A DNA stretch of 64,000 nt from Dysgonomonas sp. 511 (GCF_010501105.1 NZ_QVMQ01000012.1:34604-98603), one strand, 5' to 3'. Shown: positions 9,106-17,986, numbered from the stretch's first letter. Notes: a model not told the origin generated them from the sequence alone. A program made the numbers and translations.

Positions 9106-9624
9106 ATGATAAAGGAGAGTGAAATATTTAAAATAGGTAAGCTGACTAAACCTCACGGCATAAAGGGCGAAATAAACTTTGTATTCGAAAACGATGTGTT
9201 CGACCGTGTCGATTGCCCGTATCTCATATGCATGGTTGATGGCATATACGTACCTTTCTTTATCGAAGAATACAGATTTAAAGGAAAAGATACCGCTCTG
9301 ATAACGATTGAGGATATCGACTCGGAAGAAAAAGCCTCACGGTTGGCAGGGCTCGAAGTATATTTCCCCCGGAAGTATTATGATGAAAACGAAACCGAAG
9401 ACATTGCCTATTCATGGAATTTCTTCATCGGCTTCACAGTGGTTAATAATAAGGAAGATAAGTTGGGTATAATAGAAGCTGTGGACGAAAAAACCATAAA
9501 TGCTCTCTTTCTTATAAACGGCGACAATGGCGAATTGATAATACCGGCTACCGAAGATTTTATAGAAGAGGTAGATGCTCCCAATAAAACATTGTATGTG
9601 GCTCTGCCAGAGGGGTTGATATGA
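9106..9624 (+). CDS. rimM: Ribosome maturation factor RimM
   Basis: Assists assembly of the 30S head through ribosomal protein S19. The N-terminal beta-barrel begins IFKIGKLTKPHGIKGEINF, the RimM hallmark. The C-terminal PRC-barrel carries LGIIEAVDEKTINALFLI and IPATEDFIEEVD. I use the ATG at 9106 (172 residues); an upstream TTG at 9094 is also in frame but less likely. The stop overlaps the next start by four bases (ATGA), which suggests translational coupling. Confidence 0.95.
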   Translation: MIKESEIFKIGKLTKPHGIKGEINFVFENDVFDRVDCPYLICMVDGIYVPFFIEEYRFKGKDTALITIEDIDSEEKASRLAGLEVYFPRKYYDENETEDIAYSWNFFIGFTVVNNKEDKLGIIEAVDEKTINALFLINGDNGELIIPATEDFIEEVDAPNKTLYVALPEGLI

Positions 9625-10850
9625 AAATAACAGCATATCAGTCACACACCTTAAAAAACGGTCTTCGTATTGTACACAAGCCTGTTGCGGGAGATGTTTC
9701 CTACTGTGGTTTCATTGTGAATGCCGGAACCCGCGACGAAAATGCAGACGAATTTGGCATGGCTCACTTTATAGAGCATATGCTTTTCAAAGGGTCGGAA
9801 AAACGGAGCTCACGCCAGATTATCAATAGAATAGAAGATATAGGAGGCGAACTAAATGCCTATACCAACAAGGAAGAGACTGTTGTTTATGCCGCCTTTC
9901 TCGAAGAACATTTTGCACGGGTTTTCGAACTGCTTACAGATATGACATTCCATTCCCGGTTTCCCCAGCGGGAGATAGATAAAGAGGTGGAAGTCATCAT
10001 CGATGAGATACATTCATACGAAGACAGCCCTTCGGAACTGATATTCGATGAGTTTGAAAACATTGTGTTCGACGGTTCGCAGATAGGACATAATATATTG
10101 GGCGATGAGGCTTCTTTGCTGTCGTTTGACACGGATAAGGCCAAAAAGTTTATATCCAGATATTATTTGCCATCTAATACAGTATTCTTCTCGTTGGGCA
10201 ATACCAGTTTCAAGAAGATTGTATATTGGGCCGAGAAATATTTATCAGACTTACCCGTTCTTGAAAATCAAAGCCATAGGATAGCTCCCGCTGAATGTAT
10301 GCCCGTACATAAAAAAGACAGAAGAGATACCTCGCAGGTGCACACGACGATTGGCAGCCGGTCGTATTCCTTATATAATCCAAACAGGAAAATACTGCAT
10401 TTGCTCAACAATATACTTGGTGGCCCGGGGATGAACAGCCGCTTGAACCTTTCACTTAGAGAGAAATATGGCTTTGTCTACAATGTAGACTCTTCGGTTA
10501 CAGCCTACAGCGATTCCGGTATCTTATCTATATATTTTGGCTGCGACAAAGATAATCTCGATAGATGTATTAGCTTGGTACATAAAGAATTGCAAAAGAT
10601 TAAAACCCAAGAGTTGACTACGACGCAGTTGCACAGAGCCAAGAAGCAATTGATGGGGCAAATAGGAGTAATGAATGATAATAAGGAGAACCTAGCCTTG
10701 GCATTGGGTAAGAGTTTTCTTCATCATAATCATTTCAATACCCTAGACGAAACCTTCAAGAAGATAGAACTGATAACAGCGAGGCAGATAGTGGAAGTTG
10801 CCAATGAAATTTTAGACGAAAGCAAGTTGTTTAGCTTGATATATAATTAA
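9621..10850 (+). CDS. M16 family zinc peptidase (processing-peptidase type)
   Basis: 409-residue insulinase/mitochondrial-processing-type metallopeptidase. The inverted zinc motif HxxEH is at residues 49-53 (HFIEH), with the downstream EVEVIIDEIHSYEDSP helix supplying the third ligand. The C-terminal half has the GGPGMNSRLNLSLREKYGFVY glycine-rich block of subunit pairing. No signal peptide, so it should be cytoplasmic or act on released peptides. The start overlaps the rimM stop by four bases. Confidence 0.9.
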   Translation: MKITAYQSHTLKNGLRIVHKPVAGDVSYCGFIVNAGTRDENADEFGMAHFIEHMLFKGSEKRSSRQIINRIEDIGGELNAYTNKEETVVYAAFLEEHFARVFELLTDMTFHSRFPQREIDKEVEVIIDEIHSYEDSPSELIFDEFENIVFDGSQIGHNILGDEASLLSFDTDKAKKFISRYYLPSNTVFFSLGNTSFKKIVYWAEKYLSDLPVLENQSHRIAPAECMPVHKKDRRDTSQVHTTIGSRSYSLYNPNRKILHLLNNILGGPGMNSRLNLSLREKYGFVYNVDSSVTAYSDSGILSIYFGCDKDNLDRCISLVHKELQKIKTQELTTTQLHRAKKQLMGQIGVMNDNKENLALALGKSFLHHNHFNTLDETFKKIELITARQIVEVANEILDESKLFSLIYN

Positions 10851-10864
10851 TTATTATAACTTTG
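10836..10864 (+). promoter_or_regulatory. Promoter of the outer-membrane barrel gene
   Basis: TTG (10836-10838), 18 bases, TAACTTTG (10857-10864). Start of transcription would be near 10871, just before the ATG at 10884. The -33 part lies inside the 3' end of the M16 gene. Confidence 0.5.
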
Positions 10865-10883
10865 TGACTCTATATACAGCTTT

Positions 10884-11585
10884 ATGAAGACATTGTTAAG
10901 AATATTGATCCTATCCGGCCTTTTATTGTTATCTATCAATGGCCTTTATGCTCAACGCGTGAAGAAGAAATTTACGACAGATTTTCATATGGGTTTGAAT
11001 TTTGCCGAGATGGACATACAAGGTGCAAATAAGTACAAAGAGCCAAAGCTTGGAATGTTTTTGGGTGCAAATCTGAACTTCAAGATATTAGGAAATGTGC
11101 AGATTCAAACAGGCTTTTGGGTCACTAAGCGAGGACTGAAACAGCATATCGAAGAAAAAAGAGTAGATAACGGGACTAATACAGTATATATGGGCGATAC
11201 TATAAGGGAGACTGCAGCAAGTTACCTTCAAGTACCGCTGTGCCTCGGATATGAGGTGTTCCTTACCAAGAAGTTTGCAGTCAATTTCAATGTCGGCGGA
11301 TATCTGGCATATGGTTTTAAAGGAAACCACCATGAAGAAGGTATCCAGACTGTTGTGCAGGATGGTGTCGAGATGCCTCAAACCCTGACGGTGTTTGACA
11401 GGGAAACCTTCGGGCTATCGTATTGGAACCGTTGGGACTATGGAGCAATAGCCAAAGTCGGTTTTGTTTACGATATATATACTGTTAACTTTTCCTACGA
11501 GCATGGGTTCTATAATGTATCGGGCGACCCGAACCAACCATTGAAAAACAGGAATAAATCAGTGTCTGTAGGGTTCAGATTTTAG
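10884..11585 (+). CDS. Outer-membrane beta-barrel protein (PorT-like)
   Basis: 233 residues with a cleavable signal peptide ending near residue 23 (LYAQ). Alternating hydrophobic/aromatic strands follow throughout: DFHMGLNFAEMD, LGMFLGANLNFKIL, AVNFNVGGYLAYGF. The protein ends with a strand terminating in a final phenylalanine (VSVGFRF), the C-terminal signature of outer-membrane barrels. It belongs to the broad porT/OmpA-barrel group of Bacteroidetes. Role and substrate are unknown. Confidence 0.82.
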   Translation: MKTLLRILILSGLLLLSINGLYAQRVKKKFTTDFHMGLNFAEMDIQGANKYKEPKLGMFLGANLNFKILGNVQIQTGFWVTKRGLKQHIEEKRVDNGTNTVYMGDTIRETAASYLQVPLCLGYEVFLTKKFAVNFNVGGYLAYGFKGNHHEEGIQTVVQDGVEMPQTLTVFDRETFGLSYWNRWDYGAIAKVGFVYDIYTVNFSYEHGFYNVSGDPNQPLKNRNKSVSVGFRF

Positions 11586-11683
11586 ACGGGGAGAATTGCA
11601 ATGAGCTTCTTTTACTCTCGGTTCAAACCTTTTGTCATATCAGTTGTTTAATATTTCAGTAATAACAAATGAAATATAGAGTT

Positions 11684-11989
11684 ATGGAAAATCTGATAAA
11701 GAAACTTCAAGATGAAGTTGGGTTGACACAAGACCAGGCAATAAAAGCCGTAGGTGTTGTAATGGACTACATGGACAAGGAAGGACTGGATATCGACTGG
11801 GAGAAATTCTTCAAGGGAAAATCGGAAGACGTTGTAAACAAGGTGAAGAGCTTCTTTAGCAATGTTTCGAAACAAACTCAAAGCTATACCGACAAATTAG
11901 CTGATAAAGTGGATGATATAGCAGAAAAGACGAGAAAGAGCGCACACGATATAAGCCAGAAAGCCGCAGACTTTTTCGACGAAAAGTAA
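11684..11989 (+). CDS. Small helical protein, function unknown
   Basis: About 101 residues. The N-terminal part (ENLIKKLQDEVGLTQDQAIKAVGVVMDYM) resembles a helical bundle. The C-terminal half is an amphipathic, lysine/alanine-rich repeat region (SKQTQSYTDKLADKVDDIAEKTRKS), similar in style to YtxH/LEA-like stress proteins. No signal or membrane segment. An in-frame ATG five codons upstream (11669) is an alternative start. A strong terminator follows. Confidence 0.7.
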   Translation: MENLIKKLQDEVGLTQDQAIKAVGVVMDYMDKEGLDIDWEKFFKGKSEDVVNKVKSFFSNVSKQTQSYTDKLADKVDDIAEKTRKSAHDISQKAADFFDEK

Positions 11990-12012
11990 ATCGCGCATAA
12001 GGCCTGAAATAG

Positions 12013-12042
12013 AAGAGAGTTTTGATAATAAGCTCTCTTTTT
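12013..12042 (+). terminator. Intrinsic terminator
   Basis: AAGAGAG (12013-12019) pairs with CTCTCTT (12033-12039) and is followed by a T run. It ends the transcript of the small helical protein gene. Confidence 0.65.
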
Positions 12043-12098
12043 GTATTTTTACGGGGGATTGGAGTACATTATCCATTTCCCTTTTCTTACAAAAGAAT

Positions 12099-12725
12099 AT
12101 GCTATACCTAAAACATTGTATAACGGACCATACCTCCATTGCTATCTGGAAGGTAGAAGAACCGGAAGAAGACCTTCTATCCCAAATAAGCCGTCAGGAG
12201 TGGATAGAGAATATCCACGAGATAAAATCACCTTCCCGCAGACTCGAAATCCTGTGTGCCCGCATACTTATCAGGGAACTAACAGGAGAGGAGAAGGAAG
12301 TCTATTACAACGATTCGGGCAAACCTTTTCTTGCAGATCATTCATACCATATCAGCGTATCGCATACCAGAGGTTATGTTGCCGTAGCCATCAATAAAAC
12401 CAAGGATATAGGACTCGATATAGAACAGATATCGGATAAAATCAAACGGGTAAGAAGCCGCCTGATAGCTTCCGATGAGTATATCAACGATGACAAAGAA
12501 CTCATTCACTTGCTATTGCACTGGTCGGCAAAAGAAGCGATGTTTAAGTTTTTGGATGCAGAAGGAGTCGACTTCCTCAACCATTTGTTTGTCGGCAGGT
12601 TCGAACCCGAATCAGCAGGAACATTTTCAGCTTCGGAGACAAGGACAAAGCATAGATACAATTTCATAGCCCGGTATCAGGTAGAACCGGACTTCGTGCT
12701 AGTCTGCTTAGAGGCTAATAGCTAG
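12099..12725 (+). CDS. 4'-Phosphopantetheinyl transferase
   Basis: Sfp/HetI-type enzyme that transfers phosphopantetheine from CoA to carrier proteins. The Mg-binding block GLDIEQIS and the WSAKEAMFK helix (consensus WxxKEA) are both present, preceded by ISVSHTRGYVAVA, the CoA/His motif. 208 residues is normal for this class. The target carrier protein is not in the window. It converges on tex with only four bases between the stop codons. Confidence 0.9.
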   Translation: MLYLKHCITDHTSIAIWKVEEPEEDLLSQISRQEWIENIHEIKSPSRRLEILCARILIRELTGEEKEVYYNDSGKPFLADHSYHISVSHTRGYVAVAINKTKDIGLDIEQISDKIKRVRSRLIASDEYINDDKELIHLLLHWSAKEAMFKFLDAEGVDFLNHLFVGRFEPESAGTFSASETRTKHRYNFIARYQVEPDFVLVCLEANS

Positions 12726-12729
12726 GCCC

Positions 12730-14853
12730 TTATGATTTCATTGATAGCTGTACCCTTTTTCTCCCCAGATCGACAGACAATACCTTCACTTCTACATGTT
12801 GATGCAATGAAACAACCTCGGTAGGATCAGATACAAAGCGGTCGGCAAGTTCCGATATGTGTACAAGCCCGTTTTCTTTGATGCCCACATCTACAAAGCA
12901 ACCGAAGTTGGTGATGTTGGTAACGATTCCCGGCAACACCATCCCTTCGCGCAAGTCGTCGATAGTGCGTATGCTAGGGTCGAATTCGAACATCTTAATT
13001 GCCTTACGCGGGTCGCGTCCGGGCTTGTCCAACTCTTCCATTATATCGTTGAGGGTAGGCATACCGGTAGTTTTGGTTACATATTTATCCAGTTCGAGCG
13101 ATTTCTTAAGTTCCTTGTTTTCAATCAAGTCCTTTACGGTACATTTCAGGTCTTTAGCCATTTGCTCTACTATATGGTAGCTTTCGGGGTGTACAGCCGA
13201 ATTATCCAACGGGTTGTCTGCCCCTGCAATACGGAGGAATCCTGCGCATTGTTCAAAGGCCTTTTCTCCCATGCGGGCTACCTTTTTCAATTCTTTGCGC
13301 GACTTGAATGCCCCATGTTCGGCCCTGTAATCTACAATGTTCTGTGCCAATGTAGGCCCCAATCCCGAAACATAAGTAAGCAGGTGCTTGCTGGCTGTAT
13401 TGACATTTACACCAACAAGGTTTACGCAACTCTCGACAGTCAGGTCGAGCGACTTTTTCAGTTTTGTCTGGTCTACATCGTGCTGGTATTGCCCCACACC
13501 TATAGACTTAGGATCTATTTTTACCAGCTCGGCCAAAGGATCCATCAGGCGGCGGCCAATAGAAACTGCCCCACGAACGGTTACGTCATAATTGGGAAAC
13601 TCTTCGCGTGCTACTTTCGAGGCTGAATAGATGGATGCCCCATTCTCGCTGACTACAAATACTTTAACTTCTTTCTCGTAGCGCAGGTTGGTTATAAACC
13701 GTTCGGTTTCGCGGCTGGCTGTTCCATTGCCTATGGCTATGGCATCTATATTGTATGTGGAGACGAGTTTTACGATTTTGCTCCCTGCTTTCGACGTTTC
13801 GTTTTGCGGGGGATGCGGATAAATGGTTTCATTGTGCAACAGGTTTCCTTCGGCATCGAGGCAAACCAGTTTACAGCCTGTACGATAGCCGGGGTCTATA
13901 CCCAATACCCGTTTTTCGCCCAATGGCGGCGACAATAATAGTTGTCGCAGGTTTTCGATGAATACGCGGATAGCCTCTTCGTCTGCTTTTTCTTTCGATA
14001 GGTTGGCAAATTCTGTTTCTATAGATGGTTTCAGCAGGCGTTTGTATGAATCTTCTATGGCATCGGCAACACATTCTGTAGCCTGATTGTCATTGTCACC
14101 TTTCAGGAAGCGTTTATCGAGTCTTTCCAGTGCCATATCTTCATCGGGAGAGATGCTTACTCGCAATATTCCTTCCGCTTCTCCCCTCCGTATTGCCAAT
14201 ATACGGTGCGAGGAAGCCTTACTTAGTTTTTCCGAATACTCGAAATAATCGCGGTATTTATCACCTTCTTCCTCTTTGCCCTTTACTACCTTCGATGTAA
14301 TGATGGCATCCCTTTGAAAGAGGTTGCGGATGGTGTTGCGGGCATATTCATCCTCGTTTATCCATTCTGCTATAATATCCTGTGCGCCGGCTATGGCCTC
14401 TTTTGTATCTTTTACATCTCCTTTTACAAACGGTTGTGCTTTCCCTTCCACATCCATCGGATGTTGGGCCATTATTAATTTAGCCAGAGGCTCAAGCCCT
14501 TTTTTACGGGCTATCTCGGCGCGCGTCTGGCGTTTGGGTTTGTATGGCAGGTAGATGTCTTCGAGTTCCGACGATACCCAGCAGTTTTCGATCCGTTCTT
14601 TGAGTTCGGGTGTCAGTTTTTCTTGTTCGTCTATCGACTTCAGGATAGTTTCCTTCCGTTTTATCAGTTCGTTATATTTGTCGTTGTGCTCCTTGATGGC
14701 TGTAATCTGCACTTCGTCGAGACCGCCTGTTACTTCTTTCCTGTAGCGGCTGATAAAGGGGATTGTTGCTCCCGAATCGAGGAGTTCTATTGTTTTCTCT
14801 ATTTGCGAAGCCTTGATGTTTAAGGCTGACGATATAAGGTTTATAATTGCCAT
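12730..14853 (-). CDS. Tex-family RNA-binding transcription accessory protein
   Basis: 707-residue Tex protein. Domains in order: an N-terminal helical Tex region with SRYRKEVTGGLDE, a YqgF/RNase H-like domain with GIDPGYRTGCKLV, tandem helix-hairpin-helix segments (VSGLGPTLAQNIVDYRAEHG), and a C-terminal S1 RNA-binding domain (GMVLPGIVTNITNFGCFVDV, then GLVHISELADRFV). Characterised members bind nucleic acid and affect transcription and toxin expression; the exact role here is inferred. A consensus promoter inside a repeat lies 55-85 bases upstream. Confidence 0.93.
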   Translation of the reverse strand: MAIINLISSALNIKASQIEKTIELLDSGATIPFISRYRKEVTGGLDEVQITAIKEHNDKYNELIKRKETILKSIDEQEKLTPELKERIENCWVSSELEDIYLPYKPKRQTRAEIARKKGLEPLAKLIMAQHPMDVEGKAQPFVKGDVKDTKEAIAGAQDIIAEWINEDEYARNTIRNLFQRDAIITSKVVKGKEEEGDKYRDYFEYSEKLSKASSHRILAIRRGEAEGILRVSISPDEDMALERLDKRFLKGDNDNQATECVADAIEDSYKRLLKPSIETEFANLSKEKADEEAIRVFIENLRQLLLSPPLGEKRVLGIDPGYRTGCKLVCLDAEGNLLHNETIYPHPPQNETSKAGSKIVKLVSTYNIDAIAIGNGTASRETERFITNLRYEKEVKVFVVSENGASIYSASKVAREEFPNYDVTVRGAVSIGRRLMDPLAELVKIDPKSIGVGQYQHDVDQTKLKKSLDLTVESCVNLVGVNVNTASKHLLTYVSGLGPTLAQNIVDYRAEHGAFKSRKELKKVARMGEKAFEQCAGFLRIAGADNPLDNSAVHPESYHIVEQMAKDLKCTVKDLIENKELKKSLELDKYVTKTTGMPTLNDIMEELDKPGRDPRKAIKMFEFDPSIRTIDDLREGMVLPGIVTNITNFGCFVDVGIKENGLVHISELADRFVSDPTEVVSLHQHVEVKVLSVDLGRKRVQLSMKS

Positions 14854-14898
14854 ACGTATTTAAGAGTCTTTATATATTTCTTCTTTTTTGCTAAAGAT

Positions 14899-15051
14899 AA
14901 AAAGTAACAAAAGTAACACATTTTAGTCATTTTTTCAATGTTACTTTTATCCCTTCCTTGTTGTGGCTTGTAACCCTCTCCCATCGGAGAGAGCGGTGCA
15001 AAAAAGTAACAAAAGTAACACTTTTCCGGTTGTTTTTCACCGTTACTTTTT
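14899..15051. repeat. Two copies of a GTTACTTTT-type inverted repeat
   Basis: Copies at 14899-14949 and 15001-15051 each read AAAAGTAACAAAAGTAACAC, then 20-25 variable bases, then GTTACTTTT. A degenerate copy is at 30169-30218 and a half copy at 40358-40386, so this is a dispersed intergenic motif. In both local copies the element TACTTTTG on the minus strand fits a -7 box. Confidence 0.7.
14908..14938 (-). promoter_or_regulatory. Promoter of tex within the repeat
   Basis: Minus strand TTG (14936-14938), exactly 20 bases, TACTTTTG (14908-14915): a full consensus match. Transcription would start near 14901, about 48 bases before the tex ATG. The second repeat copy (15010-15040) has the same spacing, but GTG in place of TTG. 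Confidence 0.6.
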
Positions 15052-15128
15052 GTCGCTTTTATTCTTTAATGTATAGATAAAGATACTGTTTTTTGTTTGG
15101 CAAAAACCTATGCCAATATCAAAAAAAA

Positions 15129-16082
15129 TTAGCGGGTAATCACTTCCACTATCCTCTCCATATCCTCTATCTCGTACCGATGGTCGCAAGGAAGTGGCAG
15201 CAAGTAATTTACCACCTTGTATTCTGCCGAATCTTTTTCAACCAGATCCAATGTCGCTTTCCAGTAGGTAGACACATATATCTTGCTGTCTATCAGCTTT
15301 TTTCTCAATTCCATATCTTCCGAGTAAAACATATAGCTCAACGGGCAGGTATCAGCCGGAAAGTCATCGTATCCGAACTGATTATATTTGCCCAATGCTG
15401 CGTGCAAATATTGGAAATTGCGGATTTGCCTCTCTTTCAGGTCTTCATAATCCAGGCTTTTCAGCAATGCTTCTCCCAGATTCGACATCCGTTTAACGGG
15501 TTGTCCTATCAGGCTGTCGCAATAGGTGAGAAAATCCTGATAAGCGGCACTTGCGCTGCCATACTCGATACGTTTCAGCAAATGTGTCATATGCGGCATA
15601 GCATCGTCCTGCTCAAATTCCTCATCGAGCAGTGTATCTGTGTAAAGATATGCACCATCGGGCAGGCCGAAAAATTTGCGAGGCGAATATATGGTGTCTA
15701 TACCGGGGTAGGGTGGTGAGTAAAAAGCGTGGGTATTATCTACAATCAATTGTTTGCCAAAACGTTTCACCAATTTATCTACGGTCAGGCATTTTATGCC
15801 GAAGGTATCGGAGTAGAAGAACACTTCACCTTTTTCTAATTCCTTATCAAATATCGGGTCGAGATTGAAATCTACAGGGTAAAACTCATAGTCTACGCCC
15901 AGTTTTTTTATTGGCTCCCATATCACTTCCGAATCGAGGTACGGGATATATATCTTGCTGTACTTCTTTGCCCTAAGTATATATTCAAGGCAATTGCGGG
16001 CAGTATTCAATTGTACTGCACCTTTATGGTAATGTTCTCCTTTACGGAGTTGAAGCTCAAAAAAACCTCCTATTTCTTTCAT
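15129..16082 (-). CDS. Divergent DegT/DnrJ-like PLP protein of the glycan cluster
   Basis: 317 residues, resembling a shortened and strongly diverged sugar aminotransferase. IPYLDSEVIWEPIKKLGVD matches the small-molecule-binding strand. VDNTHAFYSPP (Asp115, His118) takes the place of the DAAHA motif. SPRKFFGLPDGA puts Lys136 where the PLP-forming lysine of the neighbouring aminotransferase lies. PLP binding is therefore plausible, but the reaction is unknown. The ATG at 16082 overlaps the wbqC-like stop by four bases (ATGA), implying coupled translation; a start eight codons upstream is less likely. Last gene of the glycan cluster. Confidence 0.7.
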   Translation of the reverse strand: MKEIGGFFELQLRKGEHYHKGAVQLNTARNCLEYILRAKKYSKIYIPYLDSEVIWEPIKKLGVDYEFYPVDFNLDPIFDKELEKGEVFFYSDTFGIKCLTVDKLVKRFGKQLIVDNTHAFYSPPYPGIDTIYSPRKFFGLPDGAYLYTDTLLDEEFEQDDAMPHMTHLLKRIEYGSASAAYQDFLTYCDSLIGQPVKRMSNLGEALLKSLDYEDLKERQIRNFQYLHAALGKYNQFGYDDFPADTCPLSYMFYSEDMELRKKLIDSKIYVSTYWKATLDLVEKDSAEYKVVNYLLPLPCDHRYEIEDMERIVEVITR

Positions 16083-16834
16083 AATGGCCCCTCCTGTCCT
16101 CCCCACAGGGGAGATTTTTCCCCCTTGGGGGTAAGGGGGCTTATTAATTTATAATTTCCCAGCATTTTCCTTACTTCCTCCACGGGATTGAACATTATTA
16201 CATCCAGAATGGATAGCCATGCTACAAACTCATTTTTGAACTGTGTGTACTCAACCGGGTTGGTAGAAATAAAATGCAAATTTATATTTTCTTTTTTAAA
16301 GTCTTCTGCGTGATATAATTCCTGTCCGCCAATAGCGTTGATATAGTCGGTGGCATTCAAAGCTTTGCAGATGGCTATTACCTTGTCCTGCCCTTTCAGC
16401 GAATGGTCGATGCCGATGGTAGACGATATAATGATTTCCGTACCTATCTCCAGATATTTACATATTTGCGTTACCGAGTGGTAAATATAAAGAAACAGGT
16501 TGGTTTCGCTATAATTTACAATGCCTTCTACAATAGGCATTACGTCGTTGAAATACGGGGCTTTGCGATACGATTCGCGTATTTGGTTTATAAGTTTTTG
16601 CTTGTCGAACGATGAGGATATCCTCCTGTCACGCACATCCAGATAATCCGAATCTTTTTCTACAGGTATGGTTATTAGCGTATCTTTTCCGTTTTGCAAG
16701 ATGCGGTTACGGTTTATCCAGCCTTTTTTGGTGAATTGTATATTGTCGTATATCACATATTTGTCCACAGCGTTCAGCAGTTGGAAATATCCGATATACG
16801 GCAGGAAGTAAGGCTGCATGATACCTATTTTCAT
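16079..16834 (-). CDS. WbqC-family protein
   Basis: 251 residues. It begins MKIGIMQPYFLPYIGYFQLL and contains TKKGWINRNRIL and an IGGQELYHAEDFK block, all diagnostic of the WbqC family found in O-antigen loci. From memory, wbqC occurs in loci making 4-(N-acetylglycyl)amino-4,6-dideoxyglucose, so a role in acylating an amino sugar is possible but unproven. The last 24 residues (SPLTPKGEKSPLWGGQEGPL) are encoded by a G/C-palindromic repeat and look like an appended non-native tail. The start codon directly abuts a tandem 14-bp repeat. Confidence 0.85.
   Translation of the reverse strand: MKIGIMQPYFLPYIGYFQLLNAVDKYVIYDNIQFTKKGWINRNRILQNGKDTLITIPVEKDSDYLDVRDRRISSSFDKQKLINQIRESYRKAPYFNDVMPIVEGIVNYSETNLFLYIYHSVTQICKYLEIGTEIIISSTIGIDHSLKGQDKVIAICKALNATDYINAIGGQELYHAEDFKKENINLHFISTNPVEYTQFKNEFVAWLSILDVIMFNPVEEVRKMLGNYKLISPLTPKGEKSPLWGGQEGPL
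16084..16142. repeat. G/C-rich palindromic repeat inside the wbqC 3' end
   Basis: Contains CCCCACAGGGG and CCCCCTTGGGGG in tandem, in an otherwise AT-rich gene. A related CCCC...GGGG stretch occurs at 41997-42022. It is translated as the C-terminal tail of the WbqC-family protein and supplies its stop codon region, so the ancestral stop was probably displaced. Confidence 0.6.
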
Positions 16835-16862
16835 AGTTACGAGTTACAAGTTACGAGTTACA
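16835..16862. repeat. Tandem repeat 2 x AGTTACGAGTTACA
   Basis: Two perfect 14-bp units immediately upstream of the wbqC start codon (minus strand). The same unit, with one extra A, is duplicated before the next gene upstream. Confidence 0.85.
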
Positions 16863-16867
16863 AGAAC

Positions 16868-17986
16868 TTATCTTGCTTGCAACTCATTTATTAATGAACA
16901 TATTCTAACGATATCTTCTGCTTCCAGGTTGGCATACATCGGCAGACAGACTATCTCTTTCGATACTTGTGTAGCTACAGGCAGGTTGCTTGCACTGGCC
17001 GATGGCAAACCCTTGTATGTAGGGAAGTCGCTGATAAGCGGATAGAAATAACGCCGTCCGAATATATCGTATTCCTGTAGTTTGAAATAGAGTTCATCGC
17101 GTGTCATTCCATATTCCAGTGCGTTTACACGTACCGGATAGTAAGGATATGTATGCGATACGCCTTCTTCTACCTTCATGCAGGTAATGCCGGGTGTATC
17201 TTTCAGCAATTCATCATATAGCTTTGCCGACTGCAAGCGTTTGGCTATATAGCTATCTACGTATTTTAGTTGCAGCGAACCGTATGCTGCCTGCAATTCG
17301 TTCATCTTGGCATTGATACCCGGTTCTATAACCGTAGTTTCGTTGCGGAATCCAAAGTTTTTCAACAGGTCGATACGCTGTTTTGTCTTTTCATCCTGGC
17401 AGACTATCGCTCCGCCTTCTATGGTGTTGAATACCTTTGTGGCATGGAAACTGAGTATCGACAGGTCGCCCCAGTTCATCACCGACTGCCCGTCTTTCCT
17501 TACAGCAAAGGCATGAGCGGCATCGTAAATCACCCTCAGCCCGTAGATGTCGGCTATGCGCTGTATTTCTTCCACATCGCACGGGTTGCCATATACGTGC
17601 ACCGGCATAATCGCCGTTGTTTGCGGTGTTATGGCGGCTTCTATTTTACTGGGGTCTACATTGTAGTTCTTGTCGTCAATGTCTACAAATACAGGTTTTA
17701 TGTTGTTCCACCACAGCGAATGCGTAGTAGCCACGAAACTGAACGGGGTGGTAATCACCTCGCCTGTAATGCGTAATGCCTGCAATGCTGTTATTAGTGC
17801 CAATGTTCCGTTCGAAAAGACAGATATATATTTTACGCCGAGATATTCGGCCAGTTCTTTTTCAAACTGCTCGTGGAAAGGGCCGTTGTTTGTCAGCCAT
17901 TTATTATCCCATATTTTTTCCAGATAAGGAACAAATTCTTCCAAAGGGGGAAGGGCAGGTTGGGTTACCAGTATTTTTTTACTCAT
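16868..17986 (-). CDS. DegT/DnrJ/EryC1/StrS sugar aminotransferase
   Basis: 372-residue PLP enzyme that transfers an amino group to a keto-sugar nucleotide. Visible are FSNGTLALITALQ (phosphate-binding loop), YDAAHAF (Asp155, His158) and SFHATKVFNTIEGGA with the PLP lysine at 184. ITTPFSFVATTHSLWWN recalls VioA/DesI-type enzymes acting on dTDP-4-keto-6-deoxyglucose, but substrate position cannot be assigned from motifs alone. Together with rfbA elsewhere in the window, a dTDP-4-amino-4,6-dideoxyhexose product is a reasonable hypothesis. Its leader contains the 15-bp tandem repeat. Confidence 0.9.
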   Translation of the reverse strand: MSKKILVTQPALPPLEEFVPYLEKIWDNKWLTNNGPFHEQFEKELAEYLGVKYISVFSNGTLALITALQALRITGEVITTPFSFVATTHSLWWNNIKPVFVDIDDKNYNVDPSKIEAAITPQTTAIMPVHVYGNPCDVEEIQRIADIYGLRVIYDAAHAFAVRKDGQSVMNWGDLSILSFHATKVFNTIEGGAIVCQDEKTKQRIDLLKNFGFRNETTVIEPGINAKMNELQAAYGSLQLKYVDSYIAKRLQSAKLYDELLKDTPGITCMKVEEGVSHTYPYYPVRVNALEYGMTRDELYFKLQEYDIFGRRYFYPLISDFPTYKGLPSASASNLPVATQVSKEIVCLPMYANLEAEDIVRICSLINELQAR

